From Rhizobium freirei PRF 81 (GTDB lineage Bacteria > Pseudomonadota > Alphaproteobacteria > Rhizobiales > Rhizobiaceae), in contig NZ_AQHN01000095.1 in the NCBI RefSeq assembly GCF_000359745.1, positions 80,791 to 144,790 on the forward strand: a DNA stretch of 64,000 nt, in the 5' to 3' direction. The notes beneath the pieces were generated by a model. That model saw only the letters and a program-made list of their open reading frames with translations, had not been told where the DNA came from and did no database searches. Position numbers and translations under genes: made by a program. Positions 51,567 to 61,500 of this stretch are shown here, in pieces; position 1 is the first letter of the stretch; each line of letters begins with the position of its first letter.

Positions 51567-52226
51567 ATGGTACTCACTAATGCACAGACGGACACCGAAG
51601 ATGGCCAGCAGGGCCGCTCGACGCGGGAAGACTGGCTTAAACTGGCGCTGCAAATCCTGCAGAGGGATGGGATCGACCGGGTCAAGGTCCAGATCATGGC
51701 CAAGCAGCTAAACGTCTCACGCTCCAGCTTTTATTGGTTTTTCAAGAACCCGCAGGATCTGCACGAGCAAATGCTGGATCAATGGCTAACCAAAAACACC
51801 GGCCCAATCATCCAGCGCGCGCTGCGCCCTGCCCAGACGATTTCAGAAGCGATCCTCAATGTCTTCGAATGCTGGGTAAATGACGAACTCTTCGACCCTC
51901 ACCTGGATGTTGCTGTGCGCCTTTGGGCACGGCGCGCGGTAGAGGTTTTGAAGGTGGTAGCCAGCGCCGACCAGCAGCGTCTAGCGGCTTTGACCGGTAT
52001 GTTTGCGCGCCATGGCTTCGCGGAGGAGGATGCGATCGTGCGTGCCCGCGTCCTCTATTTCACTCAAATCGGTCAATATACCCTCGATTTCCGCGAGGAT
52101 ATGATCACGCGCTTTTCACGCACCCGCCCGTACGTACTGGCCTTCTGCGGCCAGGAGCCGAGCGAAAAGGAACTTACCCGCTTCAAGTCCGTAGTCATGT
52201 CTGCAATCCAAGCAGAACGCGGCTGA
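51567..52226 (+). CDS. TetR-family transcriptional regulator
   Basis: A 219-residue TetR regulator. The N-terminal helix-turn-helix is at about residues 40-60 (VQIMAKQLNVSRSSFYWFFK), preceded by LKLALQILQRDGIDRV. The rest is an all-helical ligand-binding domain with LWARRAVEVLKVV. The ATG at 51567 is chosen because it gives the normal TetR length; GAAGG lies upstream. Autoregulation and control of the flanking betaine genes are suggested by five copies of a shared palindromic motif. The ligand may be betaine, dimethylglycine or a downstream product. Confidence 0.92.
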   Translation: MVLTNAQTDTEDGQQGRSTREDWLKLALQILQRDGIDRVKVQIMAKQLNVSRSSFYWFFKNPQDLHEQMLDQWLTKNTGPIIQRALRPAQTISEAILNVFECWVNDELFDPHLDVAVRLWARRAVEVLKVVASADQQRLAALTGMFARHGFAEEDAIVRARVLYFTQIGQYTLDFREDMITRFSRTRPYVLAFCGQEPSEKELTRFKSVVMSAIQAERG

Positions 52227-52311
52227 CTGCAGCCCCCAGCCAATTCACGAGCCTTCAATTCGGTGGTCGCATGGCATCACCAAAGGCATCTTGACTATTG
52301 CCAGCTTTCTA

Positions 52312-52327
52312 TGTTCACTTATGTACA
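52312..52327. promoter_or_regulatory. Betaine-island operator 5
   Basis: TGTTCACTTATGTACA, close in sequence to operator 4, lies 91 bp before the etfB start and downstream of the TetR gene. It would place etfBA and possibly purU in the same regulon. Confidence 0.6.
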
Positions 52328-52417
52328 GAGCAAAACGTTCTTTGTGAGCGCCTGCCAGTTCGCACGGGCAGGCCGAAGCCTGAGGATCGATCCGATCCCG
52401 TTACCGGAGATATCCAA

Positions 52418-53179
52418 ATGAAGGTGCTGGTCCCTGTTAAGCGGGTGGTCGACTATAACGTCAAAGTCCGCGTGCATGCGGATGGAAGCGGCGTCGATCT
52501 CGCAAACGTCAAGATGTCGATGAATCCATTCGACGAGATTGCGCTGGAAGAAGCCATACGCCTGAAAGAAAAGGGGGTGGCCAGCGAGATCGTCGTTGTT
52601 TCGATCGGGGTCCGGCAGGCGCAGGAAACGCTGCGCACCGCATTAGCCATGGGCGCCGATCGCGCAATTCTCGTCGAGGCCGCCGCAGACGTTCATCAGG
52701 ATATCGAGCCGCTGGCCGTAGCCAAACTGATCGCTGCGGTCGTGCGAGAAGAGCAGGCAGATCTGATCATTGCAGGCAAACAGGCCATCGACAACGACAT
52801 GAATGCGACCGGGCAAATGCTGGCAGCGCTGCTTGGCTGGGGTCAGGCCACCTTCGCCTCGAAACTGACGATCGAGGATGATACTGCCACGGTCACGCGC
52901 GAGATCGACGGCGGCCTGCAGACGATCAAGGTCAGGCTTCCCGCCGTCGTGACCGCTGATTTGCGTCTTAACGAACCGCGCTATGCCAGCTTGCCCAACA
53001 TCATGAAGGCAAAGAAGAAACCGTTGGAGGAACGGACTGCCGCCGACTACGGCGTCGATGTCAGCCCGCGCCTTACGGTGATCAAGACCATCGAGCCCGC
53101 AAATCGCAAAGCCGGGAAGAAGGTCGGCTCGGTCACCGAATTGATCGCAAAATTAAGAGACGAAGCGGGGGTTATTTGA
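52418..53179 (+). CDS. etfB: Electron transfer flavoprotein beta subunit
   Basis: A 253-residue subunit that binds AMP and, with EtfA, carries electrons from flavin dehydrogenases to the ETF-quinone reductase. It has the family start MKVLVPVKRVVDYNVKVRV, the NPFDEIALEEAIRLKE loop, AGKQAIDNDMNATGQMLAAL and the signature LRLNEPRYASLPNIMKAKKK. The ATG at 52418 is preceded by GGAG. It leads an etfB-etfA pair; here the partner dehydrogenase is likely the 42209 flavoprotein. Confidence 0.95.
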   Translation: MKVLVPVKRVVDYNVKVRVHADGSGVDLANVKMSMNPFDEIALEEAIRLKEKGVASEIVVVSIGVRQAQETLRTALAMGADRAILVEAAADVHQDIEPLAVAKLIAAVVREEQADLIIAGKQAIDNDMNATGQMLAALLGWGQATFASKLTIEDDTATVTREIDGGLQTIKVRLPAVVTADLRLNEPRYASLPNIMKAKKKPLEERTAADYGVDVSPRLTVIKTIEPANRKAGKKVGSVTELIAKLRDEAGVI

Positions 53180-53180
53180 C

Positions 53181-54092
53181 ATGAAGCTATTGCTGCTTGC
53201 CGACGTCAATGGGAGCAATCTTGTCACCGATGTGGTCGCCAAGGCCCTATCAGCCGTCAGATCCATTGCTGAGGTCCATGTTCTTGTGGTTGGGCCTGTC
53301 GCGGCGGCGACCGAGGCTGCCAAGCTGGAAGGCGTGAGAAAAGTTCTGCATGCTGAGGATGCCGGCCATGGCCTGGCTGAGCCCACGGCCGATCTGATCG
53401 TCTCGTTAGCCGACCGCTATAGCCACATCGCGGCTGCCGCGACCGCCTTTTCCAAGAACGTGCTGCCGCGTGTTGCCGCCTTGCTGGATGTCATGGTGCT
53501 GTCGGATGTGACCTGCATGGTCGACGCGGACACGTTTGAGCGTCCCATCTATGCAGGCAACGCGATCCAGACGGTGAAATCCGCAGACCGGATCAAGGTC
53601 TTCACCGTGCGCACTGCCTCATTCGGTACAGTCGGTCAAAGTGGCACGGCGGCGATCGAGACGGTGGACGCCAAACAGTCGGATCTCAGCATCTGGGTGG
53701 AGGACAAGGTCGCCAATACCGGCCGACCGGAACTGACATCGGCCCGGATCGTGGTCTCCGGCGGGCGCGGGGTGGGATCAAGCGAAAGCTTTGCGCTGAT
53801 CCAGGATCTGGCGGACAAATTCGGCGCTGCCGTTGGCGCCAGCCGTGCCGCCGTCGATGCCGGCTATGCGCCGAACGACTGGCAGGTGGGGCAGACAGGC
53901 AAGGTGGTCGCGCCGCAGCTTTACGTCGCCGCCGGCATCTCCGGTGCCATCCAGCATTTGGCCGGCATGAAGGATTCGAAAGTCATCGTCGCCATCAACA
54001 AGGACGAAGATGCGCCAATCTTTCAGGTCGCCGACTACGGCATCGTTGGCGACCTATTCACGATCCTCCCGGAGCTCACGGAAAAGCTCTAA
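53181..54092 (+). CDS. etfA: Electron transfer flavoprotein alpha subunit
   Basis: A 303-residue subunit that binds FAD. C-terminal landmarks are SARIVVSGGRGVGSSESFAL, VGASRAAVDAGYAPNDWQVG, GKVVAPQLYVAAGISGAIQH and the terminal MKDSKVIVAINKDEDAPIF. It follows etfB by one base. An island-specific ETF pair is usual for dimethylglycine and sarcosine dehydrogenases. Confidence 0.95.
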   Translation: MKLLLLADVNGSNLVTDVVAKALSAVRSIAEVHVLVVGPVAAATEAAKLEGVRKVLHAEDAGHGLAEPTADLIVSLADRYSHIAAAATAFSKNVLPRVAALLDVMVLSDVTCMVDADTFERPIYAGNAIQTVKSADRIKVFTVRTASFGTVGQSGTAAIETVDAKQSDLSIWVEDKVANTGRPELTSARIVVSGGRGVGSSESFALIQDLADKFGAAVGASRAAVDAGYAPNDWQVGQTGKVVAPQLYVAAGISGAIQHLAGMKDSKVIVAINKDEDAPIFQVADYGIVGDLFTILPELTEKL

Positions 54093-54140
54093 CCGGGCGG
54101 ACCGTCGACGAGTTGATTTTGACCATCTTAGGAAAATGCG

Positions 54141-55025
54141 ATGACCAAATACTGCCTGACCGTCAATTGTCCGTCTCGGCGCGGCATCGTGGCCGCCATT
54201 GCGAGCTATCTTGCCGAGAAAGGCTGCAACATCACCGACAGCTCACAGTTCGATGACACCGATAGCGGACGGTTTTTCATGCGGATGAGTTTCACAGCGG
54301 AAACGGGGTTAGCCCTCGAAGCAATCGAGAAAGGCTTCACCGAAACTGCGAAAACGTTCGACATGGCCGCCACCGTCCACGACGAATCCCAGAAGAGAAA
54401 AGTCGTTATCATGGTCAGCCGGTTCGGCCATTGCCTGAACGATCTGCTCTATCGCTGGCGCATCGGAGCGCTGCCGATCGATATTGTGGCCGTGATCTCG
54501 AACCACTTGGATTACCAGAAGCTTGTGGTGAACCATGACATTCCCTTCCACCAAATCAAGGTGACCAAGGAAAACAAGCAGGAAGCCGAAGCGCTGCAGA
54601 TGCGCATCGTGCGGGAAGCGGAGGCGGATCTTGTCGTCCTTGCGCGCTACATGCAGGTCTTATCGGACGAAATGTGCCGCGAGATGTCCGGAAGGATCAT
54701 CAATATTCATCACTCCTTTCTGCCGAGCTTCAAAGGAGCCAACCCCTATAAGCAGGCCTTCGAGCGTGGCGTGAAACTGATCGGCGCAACATCGCACTAC
54801 GTCACCGCCGACCTGGACGAAGGCCCGATCATCGAGCAGGACATCATCCGCGTCACGCATGCCCAGTCTGCGCAGGATTATGTCAGCCTCGGCCGCGACG
54901 TCGAAGCCTCAGTTCTGGCGCGCGCCATCCACGCGCACACCCATCATCGCGTCTTTCTGAACGGCAACAAGACTGTCGTTTTCCCAGCCTCGCCCGGCTC
55001 CTATTCGTCGGAACGGATGGGCTGA
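54141..55025 (+). CDS. purU: Formyltetrahydrofolate deformylase
   Basis: A 294-residue enzyme that hydrolyses 10-formyltetrahydrofolate to formate and tetrahydrofolate. The N-terminal ACT domain starts YCLTVNCPSRRGIVAAIASY. The formyltransferase-like domain carries VVISNHLDYQ, INIHHSFLPSFKGANPY (catalytic His) and GATSHYVTADLDEGPIIEQD (catalytic Asp). It is a typical companion of betaine and sarcosine catabolism because demethylation overloads the folate pool. It follows etfA by 48 bp and converges on gbcB. Confidence 0.94.
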   Translation: MTKYCLTVNCPSRRGIVAAIASYLAEKGCNITDSSQFDDTDSGRFFMRMSFTAETGLALEAIEKGFTETAKTFDMAATVHDESQKRKVVIMVSRFGHCLNDLLYRWRIGALPIDIVAVISNHLDYQKLVVNHDIPFHQIKVTKENKQEAEALQMRIVREAEADLVVLARYMQVLSDEMCREMSGRIINIHHSFLPSFKGANPYKQAFERGVKLIGATSHYVTADLDEGPIIEQDIIRVTHAQSAQDYVSLGRDVEASVLARAIHAHTHHRVFLNGNKTVVFPASPGSYSSERMG

Positions 55026-55047
55026 AAAGCAAGCAAGGGTGGGGAAT

Positions 55048-55068
55048 AGCCGGGCACATCGCCCGGCT
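55048..55068. terminator. Hairpin between convergent purU and gbcB
   Basis: Eight-base arms (AGCCGGGC at 55048 and GCCCGGCT at 55061) flank a five-base loop, between the purU stop at 55025 and the gbcB stop at 55072. On the plus strand GTTTCAC follows, so the T run is short. It is a plausible bidirectional terminator. Confidence 0.55.
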
Positions 55069-55071
55069 GTT

Positions 55072-56118
55072 TCACTTGTCGATCACAATGTCCGACGTAG
55101 GCCGGGAACAACAGGCCAGGATAAAGCCGCTATCGATCTCACGTTGACGAATGCCGCCTTGGTGCTTCATCTCGACAGAGCCGGACAGCATTTTGACGCG
55201 GCATGTGCCGCAGACGCCCTTGCCACAAGAGCTCTGGATACGGCCGCCGATAGCCCTTGCGGCCTTCAGTACCGTCGTCTCGGCATCGATTTTGCCCGTC
55301 AGCCCCGATTTCTCGAAGGTGATGGTGTGCTTGATCGCCGTTCCGTCTTCGACAAATGCAGTCTCCTCCTCGCGAAAGGAGTCAAAGCTTTCCGTCAGGA
55401 ACTTATCTTCGGGCAGGCCAATCTGCCTCAACGTCACCGCTGCGAGATCCATGAATGCCGCGGGGCCGCAGCAATAAACTGTGCGTGCGGTCACGTCCGG
55501 CACCAGCCCAAGCAGCAGCTCTCTGGAGAGCCGCGCGATCGGCCCAATCCATCCGCTGCCGGGACTATGGCGCGTCAATACGGGGACGACGCGAAGGCCC
55601 GGCAGAACCTTGGACCAGTGTAGCATCTCGTCGCGGAAAATCATGTCCTCGGCAGAAGAGGCAAAGTGGATCAACGATACATCGGTTTGCGACGTGTGGT
55701 CAGCAAGGCTGCGGATCATCGACGCCGCAGGCGTTATGCCGCTGCCGGCGGTCAGCAGAAGGACCGGCCCCATGGGTTCCAGACCGCAACCGAATTGGCC
55801 CGCAGGACCCGATGCCCTAACCTTCACCCCCGGACGCATGCAATCATGCAGCCAGTTCGACACCCTCCCGCCCGAAACCCGCTTCACCGTGACGGCGACC
55901 CACCCTGATACGATTGCCGACGACGAAATCGAATAGCTGCGCAGGTGCTCTTCGCCATCGATATCAAATGCAAAATTGAGGAACTGGCCAGGTTCGAAGG
56001 TAAAAGGCGCGGGCGGTGCTGCAAAGATATAGGTCGAGGCTGTCGCAGTTTCCCGTCTTACGGCGAGGCATTCGAGCAGAAATTCACCCTTCTCCTCCAG
56101 CGGTGCAAAAGCGTTCAT
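55072..56118 (-). CDS. gbcB: Glycine betaine monooxygenase reductase subunit
   Basis: A 348-residue ferredoxin reductase. The N-terminal FAD domain (FDIDGEEHLRSYSISSSAIV) and NAD domain (LLTAGSGITPAASMIRSLAD) are followed by a C-terminal plant-type 2Fe-2S domain with Cys298, Cys303, Cys306 and Cys336 (CGKGVCGTC). It supplies electrons to the Rieske oxygenase encoded immediately upstream; the two genes overlap by four bases (ATGA). The GbcB name is based on pairing with GbcA and the surrounding betaine genes. Confidence 0.9.
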   Translation of the reverse strand: MNAFAPLEEKGEFLLECLAVRRETATASTYIFAAPPAPFTFEPGQFLNFAFDIDGEEHLRSYSISSSAIVSGWVAVTVKRVSGGRVSNWLHDCMRPGVKVRASGPAGQFGCGLEPMGPVLLLTAGSGITPAASMIRSLADHTSQTDVSLIHFASSAEDMIFRDEMLHWSKVLPGLRVVPVLTRHSPGSGWIGPIARLSRELLLGLVPDVTARTVYCCGPAAFMDLAAVTLRQIGLPEDKFLTESFDSFREEETAFVEDGTAIKHTITFEKSGLTGKIDAETTVLKAARAIGGRIQSSCGKGVCGTCRVKMLSGSVEMKHQGGIRQREIDSGFILACCSRPTSDIVIDK

Positions 56119-57374
56119 GCCTTATATCCATGGGCTTTCAGCCGCTCGATATACCAGGCGATGTTGCGGTCCACGGTCGTCTCGCAGAACTCCGACAAGG
56201 GGCCAGGTTGATAGGCCATCGAGGCCACACCCAACTGCGCAATGCTGACCAGATCCGCATCTTGCTGGTTCGTGGCGATCCAAACCTCGCTCAGCCGGTT
56301 CAAATCGTAATCCACGCCTTCCTGCGCATCGTTGTTCACCAACCAGACGGAGTGCAGTGCCGTCCGATCGGCAGCAAGCGGAATAATCCAACTGACAACG
56401 GCGTGATCGGCAAAGAAATGCGACCATGAGTTATGCGTATGCAAATGCATATCGCCGAACCGAGGCTCCTTCAGACTGCCGAGCAGCTTTCGCGACGCTG
56501 CCTTGCCATCGAGCGTATGGGACTCCCCGGCCCCGGTGATGACAAAACGTTCCGTTCGGAACAGCGTTTCAGAGCCCTCATAGCGTTCGACCTTCCGGGA
56601 AGGAAAGCCTTGGCTTTCCCAAACCTCCACCTGCGCACCAGCGATCTCGCAGTGGCGGACATAATCTTCCCTTTCTTCATCGCCAAGTTCATCCGGGTCG
56701 AACCCGATGTCGAGACTGACGAAGGTATTGCTCAGCTCCGGATGAGAGCCTTCACAGTGATAGCATTCGCGATTGTTATCGACGCTGAGCTTCCAGTTGC
56801 CAGGCTCTATGATCGTCTTCGCCAGGGCAATACGGGCATTCTTCAAATCATAGGGTTCGAGACGTTCACCCAGAACCGTGGCGATCTCGTCGATATCGGA
56901 CGGCGCGTCCTCGGCCATGCAGATGAAAATGATGCCGCCAATGACGCGCAGGTTGACCGGCTTCAGGCCATGGCATGACCAGTCCAGCCCCTTGCCCATA
57001 TGCGCAGCATGAACCAGATTGCCGCTGAGATTGTAAGACCACTGATGATAAGGACAGACCAGCCGTCCAACGGACGTCTTGTCCTCATTAACCATTCGGG
57101 CGCCACGGTGGCGACAGACGTTATGGAATGCCCGTACTTCCATGTCATCGTCGCGCAGCAGGAGGATCGACGTTGTCCCGACATCCACCTTGCGAACATC
57201 GCCCGGCTCCGCAATATCGGCGGCGACACCGACGATGATCCAATGCCTGCGAAAGAAAACATCCAGATCGATGTCGAAGACATCCTGTGACGTATAGAAT
57301 TCCGCGGGCAGGCTGTAGCCTCGCCTGTAATTTGCGACGAGATTGGTGAGGGGTGTTTTGGTGTAGGCATTCAT
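56115..57374 (-). CDS. gbcA: Glycine betaine monooxygenase oxygenase subunit (Rieske)
   Basis: A 419-residue Rieske non-heme iron oxygenase. The 2Fe-2S ligands are Cys87-x-His89 and Cys107-x2-His110. The mononuclear iron region NNRECYHCEGSHPELS supplies His206 and His211. It oxidises one methyl of glycine betaine, releasing formaldehyde and dimethylglycine. The start at 57374 (MNAYTKTPLTNLVANYRRG) is the one used by family members; AGGA lies upstream. It is divergent from a LysR gene at 57495. Confidence 0.92.
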   Translation of the reverse strand: MNAYTKTPLTNLVANYRRGYSLPAEFYTSQDVFDIDLDVFFRRHWIIVGVAADIAEPGDVRKVDVGTTSILLLRDDDMEVRAFHNVCRHRGARMVNEDKTSVGRLVCPYHQWSYNLSGNLVHAAHMGKGLDWSCHGLKPVNLRVIGGIIFICMAEDAPSDIDEIATVLGERLEPYDLKNARIALAKTIIEPGNWKLSVDNNRECYHCEGSHPELSNTFVSLDIGFDPDELGDEEREDYVRHCEIAGAQVEVWESQGFPSRKVERYEGSETLFRTERFVITGAGESHTLDGKAASRKLLGSLKEPRFGDMHLHTHNSWSHFFADHAVVSWIIPLAADRTALHSVWLVNNDAQEGVDYDLNRLSEVWIATNQQDADLVSIAQLGVASMAYQPGPLSEFCETTVDRNIAWYIERLKAHGYKA

Positions 57375-57494
57375 TGTGTGTCCTGCCCCATAGTCTGTGA
57401 AAATGCTCGGGTACGAGCTGCATCGCCAATGAATGACCCCGCCAGAACACCCTGACAACTGGACAAATTTTCCGCCCTGCCATATCCTCAGGTT

Positions 57495-58406
57495 ATGGCA
57501 ACCCTGCGCACCCAGATCGGCCCACTCGCAACCATATTCGCATTCGAAGCCGCCGCCCGATTGGGCAGTTTCACGGCGGCAGCAAGGGAGCTCGGCGTCA
57601 CGCAGGCCGCCGTCAGCAAACAGATCTCACTCCTTGAAGAGCGCTTGGTAGCTCCCTTGTTTATGCGCCGTCACCGACACGTGGAGCTGACGCCGGCGGG
57701 GCAGCATTTATATGCCAGCGCGAACGATGCGCTTTCATCGATAGCGCAAACCATGCGGGATATACGAAATCCGGAGCAAAAGCCGTTGGTTGTCACACTT
57801 TCGGCATCGCTGTCACGCTTCTGGCTAATGCCCCGCATGGCGGACTTCCGGCGCCAGCATCCTGAAATTGCACTTAGGATTGTTGCGCAAGATGAGCTGG
57901 ACGAAATAAAGCCCAATGGTGCTGACCTTTTGATCCGCTACGGTCCGGGTTCATGGGAGGAGCCGACCGCTATTAAACTATTCAACGCAAGAGTTGTTGC
58001 AATGGCCTCCCCGGATTATCTGGCGCGCCATCCGATAAGAAACATCGATGATGTAACCACCGCTGCGCTGATTGCTTACGATACACCGGGACGTGAATGG
58101 GTGAGCTGGAGCGACTGGGCGCGTGTCGCTCTACGTGGGCGCGCTCTACCCACACCAGCGCTCTCGGTCAGCCGCTATCACGATGCCGTTATCGCTGCTC
58201 AACAGGGCCATGGTATTGTCTTAGTGTGGAACGTATTGGACAGAGCAGGCCTGGGCGTCGAAGGTTTAGTACCAATACCTGGCCCTGAGATCAGAAGTCC
58301 TGGAGCTTTCTACCTTGTCCCCCTAACTGCGGAAAAGGAGGCGACTCGCTCTCTAATTGATTGGTTCAATGGCCAATCTGTTATCGAAAAAAACGCGGGC
58401 AGCTGA
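57495..58406 (+). CDS. LysR-family transcriptional regulator
   Basis: A 303-residue LysR-type regulator of the GcvA-like branch. N-terminal winged HTH: FAFEAAARLGSFTAAARELG, VSKQISLLEERLVAPLF and the following RRHRHVELTPAG. The effector domain ends near SLIDWFNGQS. It is divergent from gbcA, with 120 bp between starts and no copy of the TetR-island motif, so it is the likely direct controller of gbcAB. It differs from the AraC-type GbdR used in pseudomonads. Confidence 0.92.
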   Translation: MATLRTQIGPLATIFAFEAAARLGSFTAAARELGVTQAAVSKQISLLEERLVAPLFMRRHRHVELTPAGQHLYASANDALSSIAQTMRDIRNPEQKPLVVTLSASLSRFWLMPRMADFRRQHPEIALRIVAQDELDEIKPNGADLLIRYGPGSWEEPTAIKLFNARVVAMASPDYLARHPIRNIDDVTTAALIAYDTPGREWVSWSDWARVALRGRALPTPALSVSRYHDAVIAAQQGHGIVLVWNVLDRAGLGVEGLVPIPGPEIRSPGAFYLVPLTAEKEATRSLIDWFNGQSVIEKNAGS

Positions 58407-58504
58407 GCGGACGAATATACACTCGAGCTGTGGCCTTGACCGCCACAAAGTCCAATCTATAGATGCTCTTGATGAGATGCGAACCTGCGAGAAACCGATC
58501 GCGT

Positions 58505-61500
58505 TCACCTGAAATCCCGCGTCTTCACCCTGATCTCATCGAGATGCAGATAGGGATCGACGATGTCGTGCGGGCGCGGCCCCTTCGGCAGCCCGCGGGG
58601 ATCGGGCGTGGGAGATCCATGATGAAACTCGTCCCCGCGCCCATGCGGCAGCGGAAATGTGTCGTCGCGGTCGCCGACGCTTCTGAGCTCTCCCGAGAGG
58701 TCGGTGATGCGATGGGCAACGAGATGCGCCACCTCCCCTTCCCGCTGAATTCGGCCGTAGACGCCGAGCATGCCGGCGCCGAGGACGGCGCGGCGGTATT
58801 TTTCGAAGGTCTTTACCCAGACGACGAGATTGGCAATGCCGCTCTCGTCCTCTATTGTGATGAACATGACGCCCTTCGCGGAGCCTGGCCGCTGGCGGAC
58901 GAGGACGAGGCCGGCGGCCTCGAGCCACTTTCCGTCGCGCGACTGCATCGCCTCGCGGCAGGTGGCGATGCGGCGTTTCGCCAGATCAGCGCGCAGAAAT
59001 GCGATCGGATGGCTGCGCAAGGTCAATCCAACGTGTCCATAGTCCTCGACCACCTCACCGCCTGATGTCATCGGCCGGAGATCGACCGCCGGCTCATCGA
59101 GCTCCGGCACGGTCGCCTTTTCGCGTTCCGAAGCTGCTGCAAATAGCGGCAGGGGTTCGTCGCGCAGGGCCTTTATGGCCCAGAGCGCCTCACGGCGGGC
59201 GAGCCGCAGCGAAGGCTGGAAAGCGTCGGCTTCGGCGAGTTCGACGAGCGAGGCAGCCGGCACACCGGCACGGCGCCAGAGATCGTCGACAGAAGGAAAG
59301 GGATCGTCCGCCCGCGCTGCGACAATCTTGGCCGCGTCGGTGTTGGCGAGCCCCTTTACCATGCGCAGGCCGAGCCGAACGGCGAACCGGCCATCATCCT
59401 CCGTCGGCTCGAGCGTGCAATCCCAACGGCTCGCGTTGACACAGACGGGACGGACCTCGACGCCATGATCGCGTGCATCGCGCACGATCTGAGCCGGCGC
59501 GTAAAAGCCCATCGGTTGGGCATTGAGGAGTGCTGCGCAAAAGACGTCCGGATGCCAGCATTTCAGCCAGGCGGAGGCATAGGCGATGAGCGCGAAGGAA
59601 GCGGCATGGCTTTCGGGAAAGCCGTAGCTGCCGAACCCTTCGAGCTGCTTGAACGTCTTCTCGGCGAATTCGGGCTCATAACCGTTCGCCACCATGCCGG
59701 CGATCAGCTTCTGGCCAAACTTGCTGACACCGCCGGTGTGTTTGAAGGTTGCCATGGCCCGGCGCAGCTGGTCGGCCTCACCGGGGCTGAAGCCGGCACA
59801 TTCGATCGCCACCCGCATGGCCTGTTCCTGGAAGAGCGGCACACCGAGCGTCTTGCCGAGCACCTTTTCCAGCTCAGGCTTGGGATAGATCACATCCTCC
59901 TTGCCTTCCCGTCGCCTGAGGTAGGGATGCACCATATCACCCTGGATCGGACCGGGCCGGACGATCGCGACCTCGATGACGAGGTCGTAGAATGTCCTCG
60001 GCTTGATGCGCGGCAGCATCGACATCTGCGCCCGGCTCTCGATCTGGAAGGTCCCGAGCGTGTCGGCCCGCCTGATCATCGCATAGGTGCGCGGATCCTC
60101 GGGCGGGATGGTGGCGAGATCGAGATTGATGCCCTTGTGTTGGCCAAGAAGATCGAAGCCGTGCTTCATGCAGGACAACATGCCGAGTGCCAGCACGTCG
60201 ACCTTCATGAACTTGACGATGTCGATATCGTCCTTGTCCCACTCGATCACCTGCCGGTCGACCATCGCGGCCGGCTCGATCGGCACGAGCTCATCGAGGC
60301 GATCGCGGGTGAGGACGAAACCGCCGGGATGCTGCGACAGATGGCGAGGCGCGCCCATCAGCTGCCGCGCGAGTTCCAGGGTCAGGCGCAGGCGCCGGTC
60401 TCCGAGGTTGAGATTGAGCTCTTCGGCATGTTTCTCGCCGATGTCCTCGCCCCAGCCCCAGACCTGCGAAGAGAGCATCTTCGTCACGTCTTCAGACAGT
60501 CCAAGCGCTTTGCCGACGTCGCGAATGGCGCCTTTCGAGCGGTAGCGGATGACGGTCGAACACAGGGCGGCATGATCGCGGCCATAGGTCTCGAATACCC
60601 ATTGCATGACGATCTCGCGCCGCTCGTGCTCGAAATCGACATCGATATCAGGCGGTTCGCGGCGTTCCTCGGAAACAAAGCGCTCGAACAGTAGATCGTT
60701 GCGATCCGGATCGATCGAGGTGACGCCGAGCACATAGCAAACCGAGGAGTTCGCCGCCGACCCTCGGCCCTGACAGAGGATGTCGCGTGATCGGGCAAAC
60801 TGCACGATGCTGTTCACGGTCAGAAAGTATGGCGCGTAGTCGAGCTTGCTGATCAGTTGCAGCTCGTGCTCGAGGGTCTTGCGCACCTTGTCGGGCAGGC
60901 CTTCCGGATAGCGGCGGGCGGCACCCTCCCAGGTCAATCGTTCGAGCGTCTCCTGTGGCGTCAACTCAGGATGCGACCGCTCCTCGGGATATTGATAGGC
61001 CAGTTCGTCGAGCGAGAAGCGGCAGCGCTCCATAATCTCGATCGTGCGGGCCAGTGCCTCTGGATAGCGCGGAAAGAGCCGCGCCATCTCGTCGGGTGGT
61101 TTGAGATAACGGTCGGCGTGCCGTTCCCGGCGGAAGCCCGCATCGTCAATGGTGGTGTTGTGACGGATGCAGGTGACGACATCCTGCAGGATGCGCCGGT
61201 CGGGAACATGGAACAGCACGTCATTGGTGACAACGGTCGCCACACCCATGGCGGCCGCCATGTTGGAGAGCTGATGGAGCCTGAGCTGATCATTCGGACG
61301 GCGCCGAAGCGTCAGCGCCAGATAGGCATCCCTGCCAAAGGCATCTCGCAGCCGGCGCAGATGGAGCGCACAGGATTGATCGGCGAGATCGGGAATGAGG
61401 ACGACGATCAGACCTTCCCCGTAGGCGACAAGATCAGACAATTCGATCCGGCACTTCGCCTTGCCGGCGCGCTTCTTGCCAAGCGACAGGAGGCGGCAGA

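Noticed and set aside
59465..60694. 409-codon plus-strand frame opposite dnaE2
   Set aside because: A shadow of dnaE2; composition is typical of an antisense frame.
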